Below are positions 1 through 12,196 of a stretch of DNA of 64,000 bases, piece by piece. The number at the start of each line of letters is the position of its first letter. Positions within the stretch are counted from its first letter, which is position 1. Under the pieces are notes generated by a model. It saw only the letters and a program-made list of their open reading frames with translations, searched no databases and was not told the origin of the DNA. The DNA is taken from NCBI RefSeq assembly GCF_029852145.1, contig NC_079975.1, positions 2,108,001 through 2,172,000 on the forward strand. The letters are read 5' to 3'. The position numbers and the translations under genes were made by a program. This DNA is from Microplitis mediator. Taxonomy: Eukaryota > Arthropoda > Insecta > Hymenoptera > Braconidae.

Positions 1-1571
1 CAATTTAACAGGAGCGCAAGGACGACCTTGTCTGACCACTCGGGACATCTTTACTACTGACACACCTTATTATCATTATTATTATATGAGTATCCTTGCC
101 AAGGATTTATAATCACCGACAAAGTATTTAAATATAATTATCAATGCCATCGTTGAAGAAAATTTTTCAATCAACAAACTCGATATTTTGTCCTCGGGTA
201 TTTTCTTATTTGTCAGCAAAAAGATTGTGCTCTAGGGGTGTGTTACAAAAATTTGATGTAAGTATCAGGTATTAGCTCGGGAATTCGCAGGCCTCGAGCT
301 GGTGATAAGCAATTGGCGGGAAATAACCAGGAGACCAGAGTTTAGGAGTTCGTTTTATTATTTCCGAGAAAAGCTCAAGTTTTGCGCAGACTCTGTGATA
401 CTTGATGGTGTACGTTTATATCTCTGTGTGGCGTCTGTATACAGATTCTCGTGGAATTCATGTTATACATATATATAAATATAAATATATATATATATAC
501 ATGTCTATGGAATTTAGTGAGTACTTTGACTGCTAGGATAATTTTGAATTGAAGATTAGGCAGCGATGATTAAGTATTCTGTATTGATGAACGCGCAAAA
601 GCTGATAAGCATCAACATATATATTATACAGAGCTATAAATATAATCCTATGTATATATAGGAATATAGAGCATTTATCCAAGTAGATATAGATAAATGT
701 TTGATGAAAAGCGATTGTGGTTGGAAACGATGTATGTATTTTTGGACCTCATGAATTTGATTATGATTTAAAAATCATACTTTTTAATATGCATTAAAAT
801 ATTTGATATATAGTATATTTATATATATGTAGAGTAGCTAAAGTGTAAATCATTTTTCTCCCTCTATACGAAATTAAAATGACAAAGATATAAATAGAAT
901 AGAGGTATGATATCAAAACGTCATAAAATGTTAAAACGATAAAATATAAATGACAAGCTGATGGTGATGCTGCAGGATGGTATGAGTTGTGAATTGTAAT
1001 CCACGAATTTCACGGTGGTTTGTTATATCGATTTAATTTCCACCCGACAGTCACCTCTGTTCTGAATTAAGGGCGACCTCTTTCTCTCTTATCTACCGGA
1101 ATTTTGCCTTCATTTTTTTTTTTTATAGTGAGCCAAAGAGTACAGAGTACAAGTAAAGCTTTTGACGTTAAGTAAAAGTTTAGCTTTTTGACGTTAACAT
1201 AAAAAAGTAAAAAAATTTAAAGACTTTGTACGATTATTCGAGCGTTTCAATTTACCTTTTAGTAAAATCCTGCGTACGGAAAATCGAAAATAAATTCTAT
1301 ACTAAAAAACTGTAATACCACTTACTCTTTTAGATTTTACAGCGCAGAGTGCATATATATATACACATATATGTATACAATACATTCTTTTGAAATATAA
1401 AACTTTAGAAATAAAAATAAAATGAATAAAAGTCAAGTACTTGGAATAATAACGCAATAGAATAAATTTATATCGTTATACACACATATATGTATATGTA
1501 CATATATGTGTGTATATATTTATGTTTAAAACCATGATAGCGTAAGCGATAAAGAAAGATTTGATTTTAGG
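1..1571. other. Non-coding AT-rich intergenic DNA
   Basis: No convincing coding exon is visible on either strand. The stretch is rich in TATATA runs (for example around 470-500, 1355-1375 and 1480-1520). Open frames here are short and have no family resemblance. It may hold regulatory DNA or a distal UTR of a gene outside the window, but nothing in the sequence shows this. Confidence 0.6.
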
Positions 1572-1579
1572 ATCTCCAG

Positions 1580-2184
1580 TAGGGTAATCCAAAAAATAAA
1601 AAATTTTTTTTTTTTCTCGGAAACAGGTTTAAAAGTTTAATTTAGATAAAAAAGACCCCTGTGAAAATTAGAGCTCTTAATATTAACATTAAGAGGTTCC
1701 TCATCGCACTTTTATATTTTCCATAAGAATAACATGGAAAAAATTTTTTTTACGTCTTCTGATTTTTATAAGTAGCTAACGATGCGTCATAGGAATAATT
1801 AGCAGGCATATTTTTATAGGGAATTGAATGCTCTACAAAAAAAGATTCTTATCATTTTTTGATAAATCTATTTGCTGAAAAGTTATTTGAGGTTGAAGTC
1901 GAATTCATATTAAATTTTGAGATTTTCTTACTTTTCCGGCGAAACTATCAGACCTATTACAAAATATCATTGGACCTTTTTTGTAGACAATTTTATTCCC
2001 TAGAAGTTATTTTGAATAAAGTTTTTTCGAATTCCGCATTGTTTTCTAGTTATTTTTATTTTAATGTCAAGCTTTTAAAATCGATCAGAAGACTATTGTT
2101 TTTGAGCATGAATTTTTACCTAAATGAAACTTTTGAACCTGTTTCCGATAAAAAAAAAAATTTGTTATTTTCTGGATCACCCTA
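1580..2184. mobile_element. Non-autonomous hAT-type MITE, 605 bp
   Basis: The ends are long imperfect inverted repeats of about 70 bp, starting TAGGGTAATCC on the left and TAGGGTGATCC on the right when read inward. Both arms share a T-run followed by CGGAAACAGGTT. The element is flanked by a perfect 8-bp direct repeat ATCTCCAG (1572-1579 and 2185-2192). An 8-bp duplication with a YAGGG-type terminus is characteristic of the hAT superfamily. The interior has one 108-codon open frame that looks fortuitous, so the element is presumably mobilised in trans. Confidence 0.88.
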
Positions 2185-2192
2185 ATCTCCAG

Positions 2193-4444
2193 CATTTTTA
2201 ATATTTTGACTTCTAGGTGAAAAAGACTGTCTAAATTACCCCGCACTAAAGTATGTACGTAATATCACTATACTACCATCTATGCATTGTATATAATTTA
2301 ACGACTATTTTTTAATATTCACCTCTGCTAGAAAGTTTAGTCTTTCACTAAATAATTATTCACAAATACTATCACGCGCATTTGAATTTATCATCATCGT
2401 CAGCTCACTTCAAACAACATGCTCTTACATTTAAATAATTGATTCGACGAAACAATAATAATATAAATATATACAAAGTTATTTAGTTGATTAGATCCCA
2501 CATATTTTCCATTGGTTTATAAATTTTATGTTTACACAGAAAGTATATTCAGTGCAAGTGATTGTACGCATGTCTTTTTACTCTACATGTATGTACAAAT
2601 ATATATATATATATTTTCATTTCCTCTATTATTGGGAAGCACTCAGCTTCAATTGGAAAGGCTTCCGTGCCTTTTATTTGTTACCGACTCTTTCTTCCCA
2701 ACTTTTCTATCAATATTTTTTTTTCCGAGAAGTGACGATTCAATAAAAATGAACCTCGTTTCAAAACTAAATTTATCTGTTATTATAAATAATTATTTTA
2801 AAAATAGTCATTTAATACAAGCAAATAATTATAAAAGGAAACGATAAAGTTGACTGAGTATGAATGGAAACTGCAGGGAAATGATAAAAGCGAAGCACTT
2901 CCACGTATATTAAACTTTGCATGAGAATACGCCGATTAGATACCAGATTTCATTTAACTTGCTCAATCATATTTATTGTATTCACATGTATATATAAATA
3001 TGTAAGACTTATTCATTGGCGAGGGCACTAAACGTGAAAAAAAAAAAATAAACACATAAAGTCAGCAATATTGCCAGCCTACGCTGACTGTTATCTAGCA
3101 GTCACCAGCATCATCAAGAGCTGTGACTCCGCAAAATAACGTCCATTACGTCTACATAAGAGGACAGATCCCTATAAGTATTCACTGTAGTTATTGTTGT
3201 CGTTATTGTTGTTATTACAACAATTATTGTCAAGATGTGGGAGTAAATGAGAGATTTAAATTTATATTTAAAACGCAAACCATCGAGTTACCCACATATT
3301 TACCCATAAGCTCGGAGTATTGTATTAAATATATACAGGAAAGCAGTCGCTGATGCCATTAGATATTCAACGGATGCTAAGTAATTCGTATTGTTTATAA
3401 ATCCTGGTAAGAAAATCCTAAAAACATCAGGTTTTAACTCCCATTATATTTAAATGTTATTAAATTTTTTTGCAAGGACAAAAGTAGCCTTCATCGACGA
3501 CATCCCGATATATATTTGGATATATAAATATGAATTGCGCACGCAAGGATAAAATTATCTGGGATACCGATAACGTATGCGACAAAGTTTAAATTATATA
3601 GATTTAAAATAAACGTGTGCGCATAAAATATATATGTATATGATGTATATATGTATGGAGAATTATAAGGGTCATAAGACACATAGAGCATTGTGCAGGG
3701 CATGAAGGGTTTTACTGCATATTGAAGCTATAACCAGCTTTTATACCCGAGCCCTTTTATAGCCGATATAGCTTTAGGTGAAAAAGTACCGCGTTCGCCA
3801 GTAAAATATAATCTACGTGCAAACGTAAATTTATATATAGCTGCCGGAAATATCTGGCTCGGTTATCAGCAACGAAAATGCCGTTCATTGATTTTTAAAT
3901 TTAATTAAATTAAATAAGCAGCAATTGCTACTATTTTAAATCATTCATGCATTTAATTGAAGACTTACGTCATAAATTTTGATGAATTTTCAGCTTCGGG
4001 GATCGCAGCTTTCTCTCTAGCGATCGTTGCATTGGGGATGCGATGACTTCTTGATCACGTCCAACTCGACACAGATTAATTTGATATCGACAGATCCAAT
4101 GATTACTGACGTACATCGCGATGGACTCACCCTTTAAATTATTCAAATAAAATTACCAGGCTTTGAGAAATTTTTTATGTACGAAAATATAAATTTTTTA
4201 TTGGCTGGACACTGATGGGTTTAGCCGACATTTTTTATTTAAAAATTTTTTTTAGAAACTAAAAAAATGTTATAATTTTTTTTTTTTTAATAGAATTTTT
4301 GTAGAATTACTATGGGTTACAGTAAATGTTAATTATTTTATTTGAATTTTAAAAGATTTTTATATCAATTTGCGTTAAAATAAAATCACGTTTTGAAACA
4401 TTCAAAATTTACCCGCTAATTATATTTTTAAATAATTTTAATAA
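2193..4444. other. Non-coding AT-rich intergenic DNA
   Basis: Several short open frames cross this stretch, but none shows a recognisable domain, coding-like composition or matching splice sites. Nothing else is recognised in it. Confidence 0.55.
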
Positions 4445-4470
4445 TAAAATATAATGAGTGTGTGTAGCAG

Positions 4471-4875
4471 ATGAAACGGAAGTTGGCCGAAATCTGATAA
4501 TTTTTTGGTTTTTTTTTAACTAATAAATCATTAAAAAAACAATGTTTGAAAAAATTGCACCTATAGTTTTTTAAATTTTCTACATGTGCATTTTTTTAGT
4601 TTTTTTTTTTTTGTAATTCTCTGGTAAAACAAAAATCCGAAAATTTCGGATTGTCTGTTAACTTCTGGAATGAGTTTGAATGTAGCAGACGACAGATGAA
4701 TTTAAAATTATAAATAAACTGAGTAAATAATTTTAAAAAAACGAACATGTAGAAAATTTAAAAAACTATCAGTGCATTTTTTTTTTAATTTTATTTTTTT
4801 AATTATTTACTCAGCTTATTTATAATTTTAAATTCATCTGACGTCTGCTACATTCAGACTCATCTTCTGGATCAT
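4471..4875. mobile_element. Family-A MITE inserted in the outer family-B MITE
   Basis: Termini ATGAAACGGAAGTTGGCC and AACTTCTGGATCAT are degenerate versions of the family-A inverted repeat ATGATxCTGAAGTTAGC. The element is flanked by a perfect 9-bp direct repeat GTGTAGCAG (4462-4470 and 4876-4884). That repeat is itself family-B sequence, which proves insertion into a pre-existing B element. A second B element at 4670-4863 interrupts its right arm. A 9-bp duplication suggests Mutator-like mobilisation; this is inference. Confidence 0.85.
4670..4863. mobile_element. Inner family-B MITE nested in family-A MITE
   Basis: Inverted termini are ATGAGTTTGAATGTAGCAGAC on the left and the complementary CTGCTACATTCAGACTCAT on the right. 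Flanking direct repeats CTTCTGGA lie at 4662-4669 and 4864-4871. Removing the element restores the family-A end, which reads AACTTCTGGATCAT. The length of about 194 bp is typical of family-B copies in this window. Confidence 0.85.
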
Positions 4876-5062
4876 GTGTAGCAGACATCAAACAAATTTA
4901 AAATTATAAATAAATCGAGGAAATAATTTTAAAAAAATGCCCTTATTAATTTTTTAATTTTTTAAATGTGCATTTTTTAAAAATTTTATTTCATTAATTA
5001 TTTACTCTATTTATTAATTTTAAATTTGTTTGATGTCTGCTACATTCACTCATTGAAATATA

Positions 5063-5265
5063 ATGATCCTGAAGTTAGCAGACAATTAGTAATTTTCGGT
5101 TTTTTTTTTTCACCAAATGAATTACAAAAAAACAAAAACTAAAAATATGCACATGGAGAAAATTTTAAAAACTAAAGGTGCAATTTTTTCAAATATTTTT
5201 CTTTTTATGGCTTATCGTCTAAAAAAAAATCCAAAAATTAGTAGACGTCTACTAACTTCAGTATC
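5063..5265. mobile_element. Family-A MITE
   Basis: Starts ATGATCCTGAAGTTAGCAG and ends CTAACTTCAGTATCA. Flanked by TGAAATATA on both sides (from 5054 and from about 5266), a 9-bp target duplication. It sits directly against the right edge of the nested B/A/B stack, so it inserted at the outer B element's own target duplication. Confidence 0.8.
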
Positions 5266-5892
5266 ATGAAATATATGGAAACTATCAGTGGAACACTTGA
5301 TTTTCCTTATATTTGAAAAAATAAATTTGAATAAAAAAAATAAATACCAGTTAGAGTACGACGCATAAGAACTTCCTGAGCTTGGAGTCAAACTTGATTT
5401 AAATATTTGAAATAATTAAAAAAAGCACACGAGTAATTTAGATGATTGTTTTTAATTCATACCGAGTTCAAAACTAAGTATCGTCATATATATTTATATT
5501 TATATCAAAGAATATTAAATATATGTGTCGAGATTGTAGATCTCGAGAGCAACTTGTAGTTTTGGTAGATAATAAAAATTCTGTTGTATCCAAAGATGGA
5601 TGCCGAGTAGTGACAGTTCGGTCGCTAGATGGAGACTGTCCCTAATTTCGCCGAAACAAAGATCACAGGCCGCCATGTTATTTGTGCATTGTCATTGGCA
5701 GAAAACAGGAGACGCAGTGGTAAGACCATTCATTTTATTTTACTTATAATTAATTAAATTTAATTTAATTAAATTTAAATTTCATTTATTCATCCGCTGA
5801 CATTTAATTTTATTTGAATTTCAAAAAATTAATTTTAAAAGTTATATTTTTACAGAGCTAATAAATAATCCACGGATAAAAATATAAAGAAA

Positions 5893-8167
5893 ATGGCTAG
5901 TGGTGCTCTGTTCAGCAATAACACCGCCCGCGGTCCCAGCAAAAATCTAGTCGAATTAAAAGCAGGGAAAATGACCATAAAGGGGAAAACAGTCTACCCG
6001 GACTCCAGGAAAGGCCTGCTGTACGTTTATCAAAGCGACGATGCTCTTATGCACTTCTGCTGGAAAGACAGAGCATCCGGAGCCATCGAAGACGTAACCT
6101 ATAATTTTCTTTTTTCATTTTTTTTTTCTCCATGAATTTCAATTTTTTTTTTTTCTCTCTAGGACTTAATTATTTTTCCTGATGACTGTGAATTTAAACA
6201 CGTGCCTGAGTGTAAAACTGGGCGCGTTTACCTCTTGAAATTTAAATTGTCGAACAAAAAGTTTTTCTTCTGGCTTCAAGTACGTAAAAGTTTTAAAATA
6301 CTTTGGTTTAATTATTTAAGATGAAAGACCTAGTGCCCGATCAGGGAACTAGTACTCGATCATGATACTGAAGTTAGCCAACGCCTAATAATTTTTTGAT
6401 TTTTTTTTTTTAATAAATTATAGAAAAAAAAATAGTTGGAAAATATTGCACCTGTAGTTTTTTAAATTTTCTACACGTGCATATTTTTAATTTTCGTTTT
6501 CTTGGAATTTATTTATTGGAAAAAAAATCCGAAAATTACTAATTGTCTGGTAACTTCAGGATCATTACTCGATCACTCCATTTATTTTTAGTAAATAGAG
6601 AGATACAAATATATGAGCGATCGGGTACTCGTTCCCTGATCGGGCACTGGGTCTTTTACTTTATTTATATAAAGAATAAATTTATTTATTAATTTAAAGG
6701 ATGTCAAAGGAGAAAAGGATGAAGAACATTGTAGAAAAATAAATGAATATTTGAATAACCCGCCAACACCCCATCGTAGCTCTGATATCACCCGGGAGGG
6801 AGACTTGCAGAATCTACTGAACAACATGTCCCAGCAGCAACTGATGCAACTCTTCGGCGGTGTCGGGCAAATGGGCTTAGGAAATTTACTGGGAATGAGA
6901 GAGCGGCCACATAACTCGCGAACCAGCACCACGACCCCGTCAACTCCGGTTACTACCAGCGCCACGAGACCTCCGGCATCACAGACTCCAGCACCCACCA
7001 CCGTGACTCCCAGCGAGACACCCAGATCCAGCTCCGGTGGTAAAAGTTCAGGGACCAAAGCCCCGTCTTCAGCCTCAACTAATCTCTTGGGAAGAACTCC
7101 CACTCTCATGGACGATTCCCATCTCTTTGATCTCCAGGGTCACCTGTGGAATTTCCCGATGCCTCCTTCAGCGAACCAGGTAATATACAACACTAATTAC
7201 TCCCAAGTTTGTCTGTTAAAAAATCTATTGGCGGCAATTTATTGCTAAAAGTCTCCGGTAAATTTTTAAACCGACAAACTCCAATAGTTTAAGTGCGACT
7301 GCCGCGTTATTAAAAATATTGAATCGTTTTCTATGAAACCTTGAGTAGACTCTGATAAGATTAACAATCGTAATATTCTCTAGTCTAGTTATCTGACAGT
7401 AATTGTAATCTGTGTCACTTTGCACGTTATTTCATTTATTTAATTAATCATTTTTATCAGTAAATTGAATTAATAAATTGAACGGGGCTAAATTTCACGC
7501 GGTTCAATTTTAAAAATAATAATAATTATCAACCAAGACGAGGACTACTCAGACAACAAAACTATTGACAGTATTTGTAGAGTATCGCGATAAATATATA
7601 GCTATGATGTCTATGGGAGTATTATTTGTATTAGTGGGTGGTATTGTTAACTTAACGTGGCTGTCAGAGGCACTGTGGGGAAAAAAAAACGGCGGTAGTC
7701 CTGCTGGTATAATCTGTTGTTCGCGGTCGGCTACAGCAGAGCTTATTGTTCGGCAGACGGGTGTAGAGATTGAGCTGACGAATTCCATCCCGGCGGCGAT
7801 AACGTCATCGGAAAGCCTGGAGCGAACAATGAGCAAGCACTTGCCATCCGGGGACAGTCTGTGTACTACGCTGTCGTCCCCCCAGTTCTCCCAGGCGCTA
7901 TCAATGTTCTGGTCTGCTTTGCAGTCGGGCCAGGGCGCTCCAATGGTACGTCAATTTGGCCTGGGTCCGGACGCAGTCAACGCCGCAGCCACCGGCAACC
8001 TCGAGGAGTTCGTTACCGCCCTAGAAACAGAAGCCAAGAAAGACCAAGACCAGAGTTCGGCTTCCACCGCCTCCTCGAATCAGCCAGAAGACGACTCGGC
8101 CAAGGACACCTCAAAAACTCCCGCTAAGAAGGATGACAGTAAGGACGATGAAATGGCGTTGGATTAA
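5893..8167 (+). CDS. Rpn13: Proteasomal ubiquitin receptor Rpn13/ADRM1
   Basis: Rpn13 is a ubiquitin receptor on the base of the 26S proteasome; it docks on Rpn2 and activates the deubiquitinase UCH37/Uch-L5. Model exons: 5893-6093, 6163-6279, 6700-7179 and about 7757-8167, together 402 residues against about 407 in human. Residues 1-110 form the Pru (PH-like) domain, with the motifs KAGKM, KGLLYVYQSDD and DDCEFKHVPEC. NEYLNNPP follows, then a Ser/Thr/Pro-rich linker (aa 150-265), and a C-terminal DEUBAD with SSPQFSQALSMF and VRQFGL. The tail is acidic and ends MALD, as in ADRM1 proteins. The start of exon 4 is the least certain boundary; the acceptor at 7757 keeps phase. The DEUBAD looks several residues shorter than the human one between LPSG and SSPQF. 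Intron 2 carries nested MITEs. Confidence 0.95.
6323..6660. mobile_element. Family-C MITE split by a family-A MITE
   Basis: Long inverted arms start AAAGACCTAGTGCCCGATCA on the left and end in the complementary TGATCGGGCACTGGGTCTTT. Shorter relatives of this palindrome occur at 41211-41319 and 60008-60080. A family-A element lies inside at 6362-6565. The whole composite is in intron 2 of the Rpn13 gene. Confidence 0.8.
6362..6565. mobile_element. Family-A MITE nested in family-C MITE
   Basis: Termini ATGATACTGAAGTTAGCC and GTAACTTCAGGATCAT. A perfect 9-bp direct repeat TACTCGATC flanks it (6353-6361 and 6566-6574), so boundaries are well fixed. The target site is family-C sequence. Confidence 0.88.
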
Positions 8168-11100
8168 ATTACATATATTATTATTATGATACACATATAT
8201 ATTGTAATTTTTATTTTCACTTTTTCAATACACCAACTAAATATATATATAATATAAATATATTGAAAAATTGGTTGTTAGATAAATGTTAATCTTTATG
8301 CGCTTTCATTTTATTTCATCATTTAAATTCTCAATTCATTGTCATATAAGTCAGTAATTAATAAAAATAAACAAAATAACTAAATATCAATCTTCATATT
8401 TTATTTTATCTTTATCTTTATTTACTTAAGGACATTAATTATATTAATTAATAATTATATTTAAATAAATATTTTAACTTAAAAAATTTTCTTAGCTCTA
8501 GAATTTCTTGCATTTAATTTTTACGGCTCCAGTGATCGACAAATTAATGAATGACGTAATTTTAATCAAACTTAATTTTAATTTTATTAATAAATTTTTG
8601 AGAAGAATTCACACTCTTGTTACTTATCATTAATTAGCATAAGTTCTTTTATAATGATAAATATTTATAAGCAAAAAAGATGATTTTTTTTCAGAGCAAT
8701 GCAATTTTAATTTAAAAATAATGTAGAGCTGTCTCAATGAACCGGAAAAAAATCGCCACATTGGATGTAAACAAAGGTATTGATTCTAGAATGCACTCAT
8801 GAACTTGAAATTTCTAGGACATTGGTGACCTTGAACTAGACATGCGCATCTTGATGCACTGGTCATTGAAACAAGTGTCGTTCACTGACTCCTGTAACTC
8901 GTTCATTAATCTCCCAGTTCACAACAAAACAATAAATAAACAAACAAAAAATTTATCTCTATACTTGAACATAAATAATTGCCTCGATTTTTTTTTATCA
9001 GTTTAAAAATTTCAAATCTCGCGCACGCGTCTCGCGGAAGCGATCCAACCGCGGGAAGCTGCCGGCCAGTTACAGAAGTTTGTTTACGACGCACATGCTC
9101 GCGATAGGCGGAAAATTATAATCGATAGACCGTATTACCGCGAATCTATGCATCATATCCCACACACGTTTCGTCGTGTTATCATCAGCAGCGCACTAAA
9201 AAATATACAAAACTAAAGTCTCCAGGTCTCCGTACGTTCCACTAATTGTTACTCCATTACATAAGTAATTGAAAGATAAAAACAAACTTTTAAATATTTA
9301 AAATAAAATAAAATAATCTGTAGGATCGTGTGTGCGTGTGTGCCAGATGTGTAGTTAATTCGCGGGAATATTTTATTGGCTGGTCATGAGTGATATCATC
9401 CAGTGGCGTATTTGCGCGGGTGGCTGAAATATAAATAATAATTACTATCAATAAAATAAAATTATTTTTGAATCATTAAAACCCATGATATTTAATTAGC
9501 ATCAGTATCAGCATCCATCAACATCAGGACTAAGATTTAAAAATCACAGGAACAAGAAGACATTTAACAGAACAAAGTAACTGCTGCTGCTGCTGATGAT
9601 GATGATCATGATGATGATGACAATAAAAAGCTGTGGCGGGTGATTAGTCGGAGATAGAGGCCAGGAGTCAGTGCCCTTGACGAAGACGTCATTGTAAAAT
9701 GGCGCTTGCGCAGTGATGTTTGAATCGAACAAGTAGTGGGGGACTCCCTCGCAAGTGGTGACCGATGAATACTCCGCGAATTCCGCTAAAAAAATTATTA
9801 CGGCGTATACGTGAGTAGTCTTGTGTTGTGTTATGTTGTGTCGAGCAAGTAAAGACCAGCAAACAGTTTACTTCTCCATTCTCTCCTGCTGCTTTCACAA
9901 TTACCGCCCGTCCTAAACTCACCGCAATAAAATCTCGGGTTTATTTCATTTATTTGTTATTATATATTTTAACTTTATTCAATAGATTGTCTTGTCATCA
10001 TTACCTGCCACCGCGCAATGACGTTAATCAGGTGATTTCTTCTCAAGTAGAGCAATCGGTAAATTTTAAATTAAATATACTAATTACTATATTTATTTAG
10101 ACACTAATTATTTAAATTTATTTATTTATTTTACTCCGTAGTCGTTGGTGTGACAGAAGTCCCTAGGATAAATTAACGCGCAAATGGACTGTTATCATTA
10201 TTATTATCGTCACGATTTAAAGGAACTAGTGTAGTATAATTTAATAGATCAGAATAGACAGGACTAAAGAGGGAGATTTTATAAAAATAACGTATCGTGT
10301 ATCGTGTGCTGTGTACAGTTAAATAAAGCGCGTATCACTATGCACACCAATGAGCTCTATGTAAAATGGCAACCTTGACACTTGATTTTATTTTTTATTT
10401 TAATATTAATCCTCGTTTTTTTTTAACGGCCAATTACTCCAATCACTCGGCTTTACATTTCAGTTTATGATTCATTCCAACTGAAACAGGTGACTATTTT
10501 TTTTTTAATTTTAATTTATTTTTAAAATTTACGGTAATTTTTTTATGCTAATCAAGTATTGGGACGAAGTACAAATTAAAGTAAAGTTAATTTTTATTAC
10601 CAGAAGTTAAGACAAAATTTTTTGATTTTTTTTTCACTGAATTAACTACAAAAATAAAAATACACATGTAGAAAATTTTAAAAACTGTGGGTGCAATTTT
10701 TTTAAATATTTTTTTTTATGATACTGAAGTTAGCTGACGTCTAATAATTTTTGAAATTTATTTAAAACGATAAATAATAAAAAGAAAAAATTTCACATAT
10801 AGTTTTTTAAATTTTCTACATGTGCAAATTTTTAGATTTTTTTTTTTTGTAATTTATTTGTTGAAAAAAAAAAATCCGAAAATTTTTAATTGTCGGCTAA
10901 CTTCAGGATTTTTTAAAAATGATTTAGTGTTTTAAAAAAAAATTCAAAAATTATTAGCCGGGTGACTTCAGTATCGCAAGTTATTTAAGTAAATTTTATT
11001 TTGAATTTATCGTGTGGTGCAACAAAGTTACTGGTGCGGTAATTTTAAAAAAAGGGGGGCATGAAATTAAACCTGTCTGGATAAGTCTGATAAAGATGAC

Positions 11101-12196
11101 CTTGAAATGCGTATTCCAATATTGGCGGGTCCTTGTGTAAGTCGTTTCGTGTTTTTAGTTGTCTCGCAACTTTCGCGGTGCCGAGGCTCGTACTTTTAAC
11201 TCTTACTCACTATTACAACAAAATAATAATAATCATTATTATTAATATTATCATTGTTTACAAAAGTGAGTACATCTCATCATTTAAAAAATAATTAATA
11301 TGTATCTTTACCATTTAAAAAAACAATCTATATATTTATGTTAATTAACAAAAGAATAATTATTAAAATTAAAAATTCAGATAAATAACAAAGTGATTTT
11401 TGAATTACTATTGACAACAAAAGGATGGCAATGCGGGTCTATCCTCGTCCACGCTTTCGGCCGGCTCGCGCATGTCCGTTTTAAATATTTTCCCTGTGGG
11501 ATTTACCAACATACATCTATACCACTAAATACACTTATACATTTAAATATATTTATGTATGTACATAGAGTTTGGAGTAAGAGTGTCACCGTGGTTTCCC
11601 GATTATTGCACAAGTAGAGGAACGCGACGCCCGAGGTTCTCAACGACAACTCCAACCAACTCCTCATTGTAAGATGTAACGTAACAACTAGCCAGAGGTT
11701 GTCGTTCTACTGATCTCGCTGATGAAAAAAAATTACATTTGTTCGTCTAGAACTCTACTAGTTCATTTACCCGAACGAATTAATTTAAAACCTGCCGAGT
11801 TCAAGGTCTCCAAGGTAATGAAAAAAAAATAAATAAATAAAATTATATTTATTGGCAGATTATTTGCTGTCTAATTAAAATACGAATTTAAATGCCTATT
11901 AAATAACGAGTGTACGGTAGTCGATGCTGTATAAATTCAAGGCTCCATCAACTCGACGTATTATTTTTATTTAATTACATTTTAAATTTAAATACTCGGA
12001 GTGGTACCAGAGGGTTTTTGTTGCAGTGACACCGGATATACTTTTTAAAAAATATATAGACAAAGAGCCAGACTTATTTTTGAGAGTCGAATAAATAAAA
12101 AAACCTCAGGCTGGACAAAGATGAATTTTTGGATGTATGATCTGATACTGTACAAGTCGTTTCATTATTCTTGTTCACTCTTAGTTGTAGTTATAT
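8168..12196. other. Intergenic DNA, possible distal AGO1 promoter or 5' UTR
   Basis: No coding exon is supported. GC-richer patches stand out from the AT-rich background at about 9010-9130, 9640-9800, 11100-11190 and 11430-11650. Such patches can mark promoters or 5' UTR exons of the downstream + strand AGO1 gene; this is inference. A short CTG/ATG-rich microsatellite lies near 9580-9625. Degenerate family-A MITE copies occupy about 10590-10975. Confidence 0.45.
10590..10975. mobile_element. Degenerate cluster of family-A MITE copies
   Basis: Recognisable family-A ends appear at about 10590 (AGAAGTTAAGAC), 10720 (ATGATACTGAAGTTAGC), 10890-10910 (GTCGGCTAACTTCAGGAT) and 10960-10975 (GTGACTTCAGTATC). 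The arrangement suggests at least two copies, one interrupting the other. Target duplications are not clear. Confidence 0.65.

Larger units (their letters stand above)
4454..5053. mobile_element. Outer family-B MITE, host of a nested MITE stack
   Basis: The left end is ATGAGTGTGTGTAGCAG and the right end is the complementary CTGCTACATTCACTCAT. The flanks are TAAAATATA and TGAAATATA (8 of 9 match), a probable 9-bp target duplication. The element is split by a family-A MITE at 4471-4875, which carries its own target duplication. Internal family-B features (the AAATTTAAAATTATAAATAAA stretch and its complement) lie at 4890-5035. Confidence 0.8.

Noticed and set aside
1859..2185. 108-codon open frame
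   Set aside because: It lies wholly inside the non-autonomous hAT MITE and ends within its inverted repeat; composition is Phe/Leu/Asn-rich from AT bias.
7565..7756. Upstream extension of the last Rpn13 exon as a 200-codon frame
   Set aside because: The first 64 codons have no Rpn13 similarity, and a phase-0 acceptor at 7757 joins cleanly to exon 3, so the extension is probably intronic.
8906..9922. Small minus-strand frames in GC-richer patches
   Set aside because: No family resemblance, no matching splice sites; more likely promoter or 5' UTR composition.
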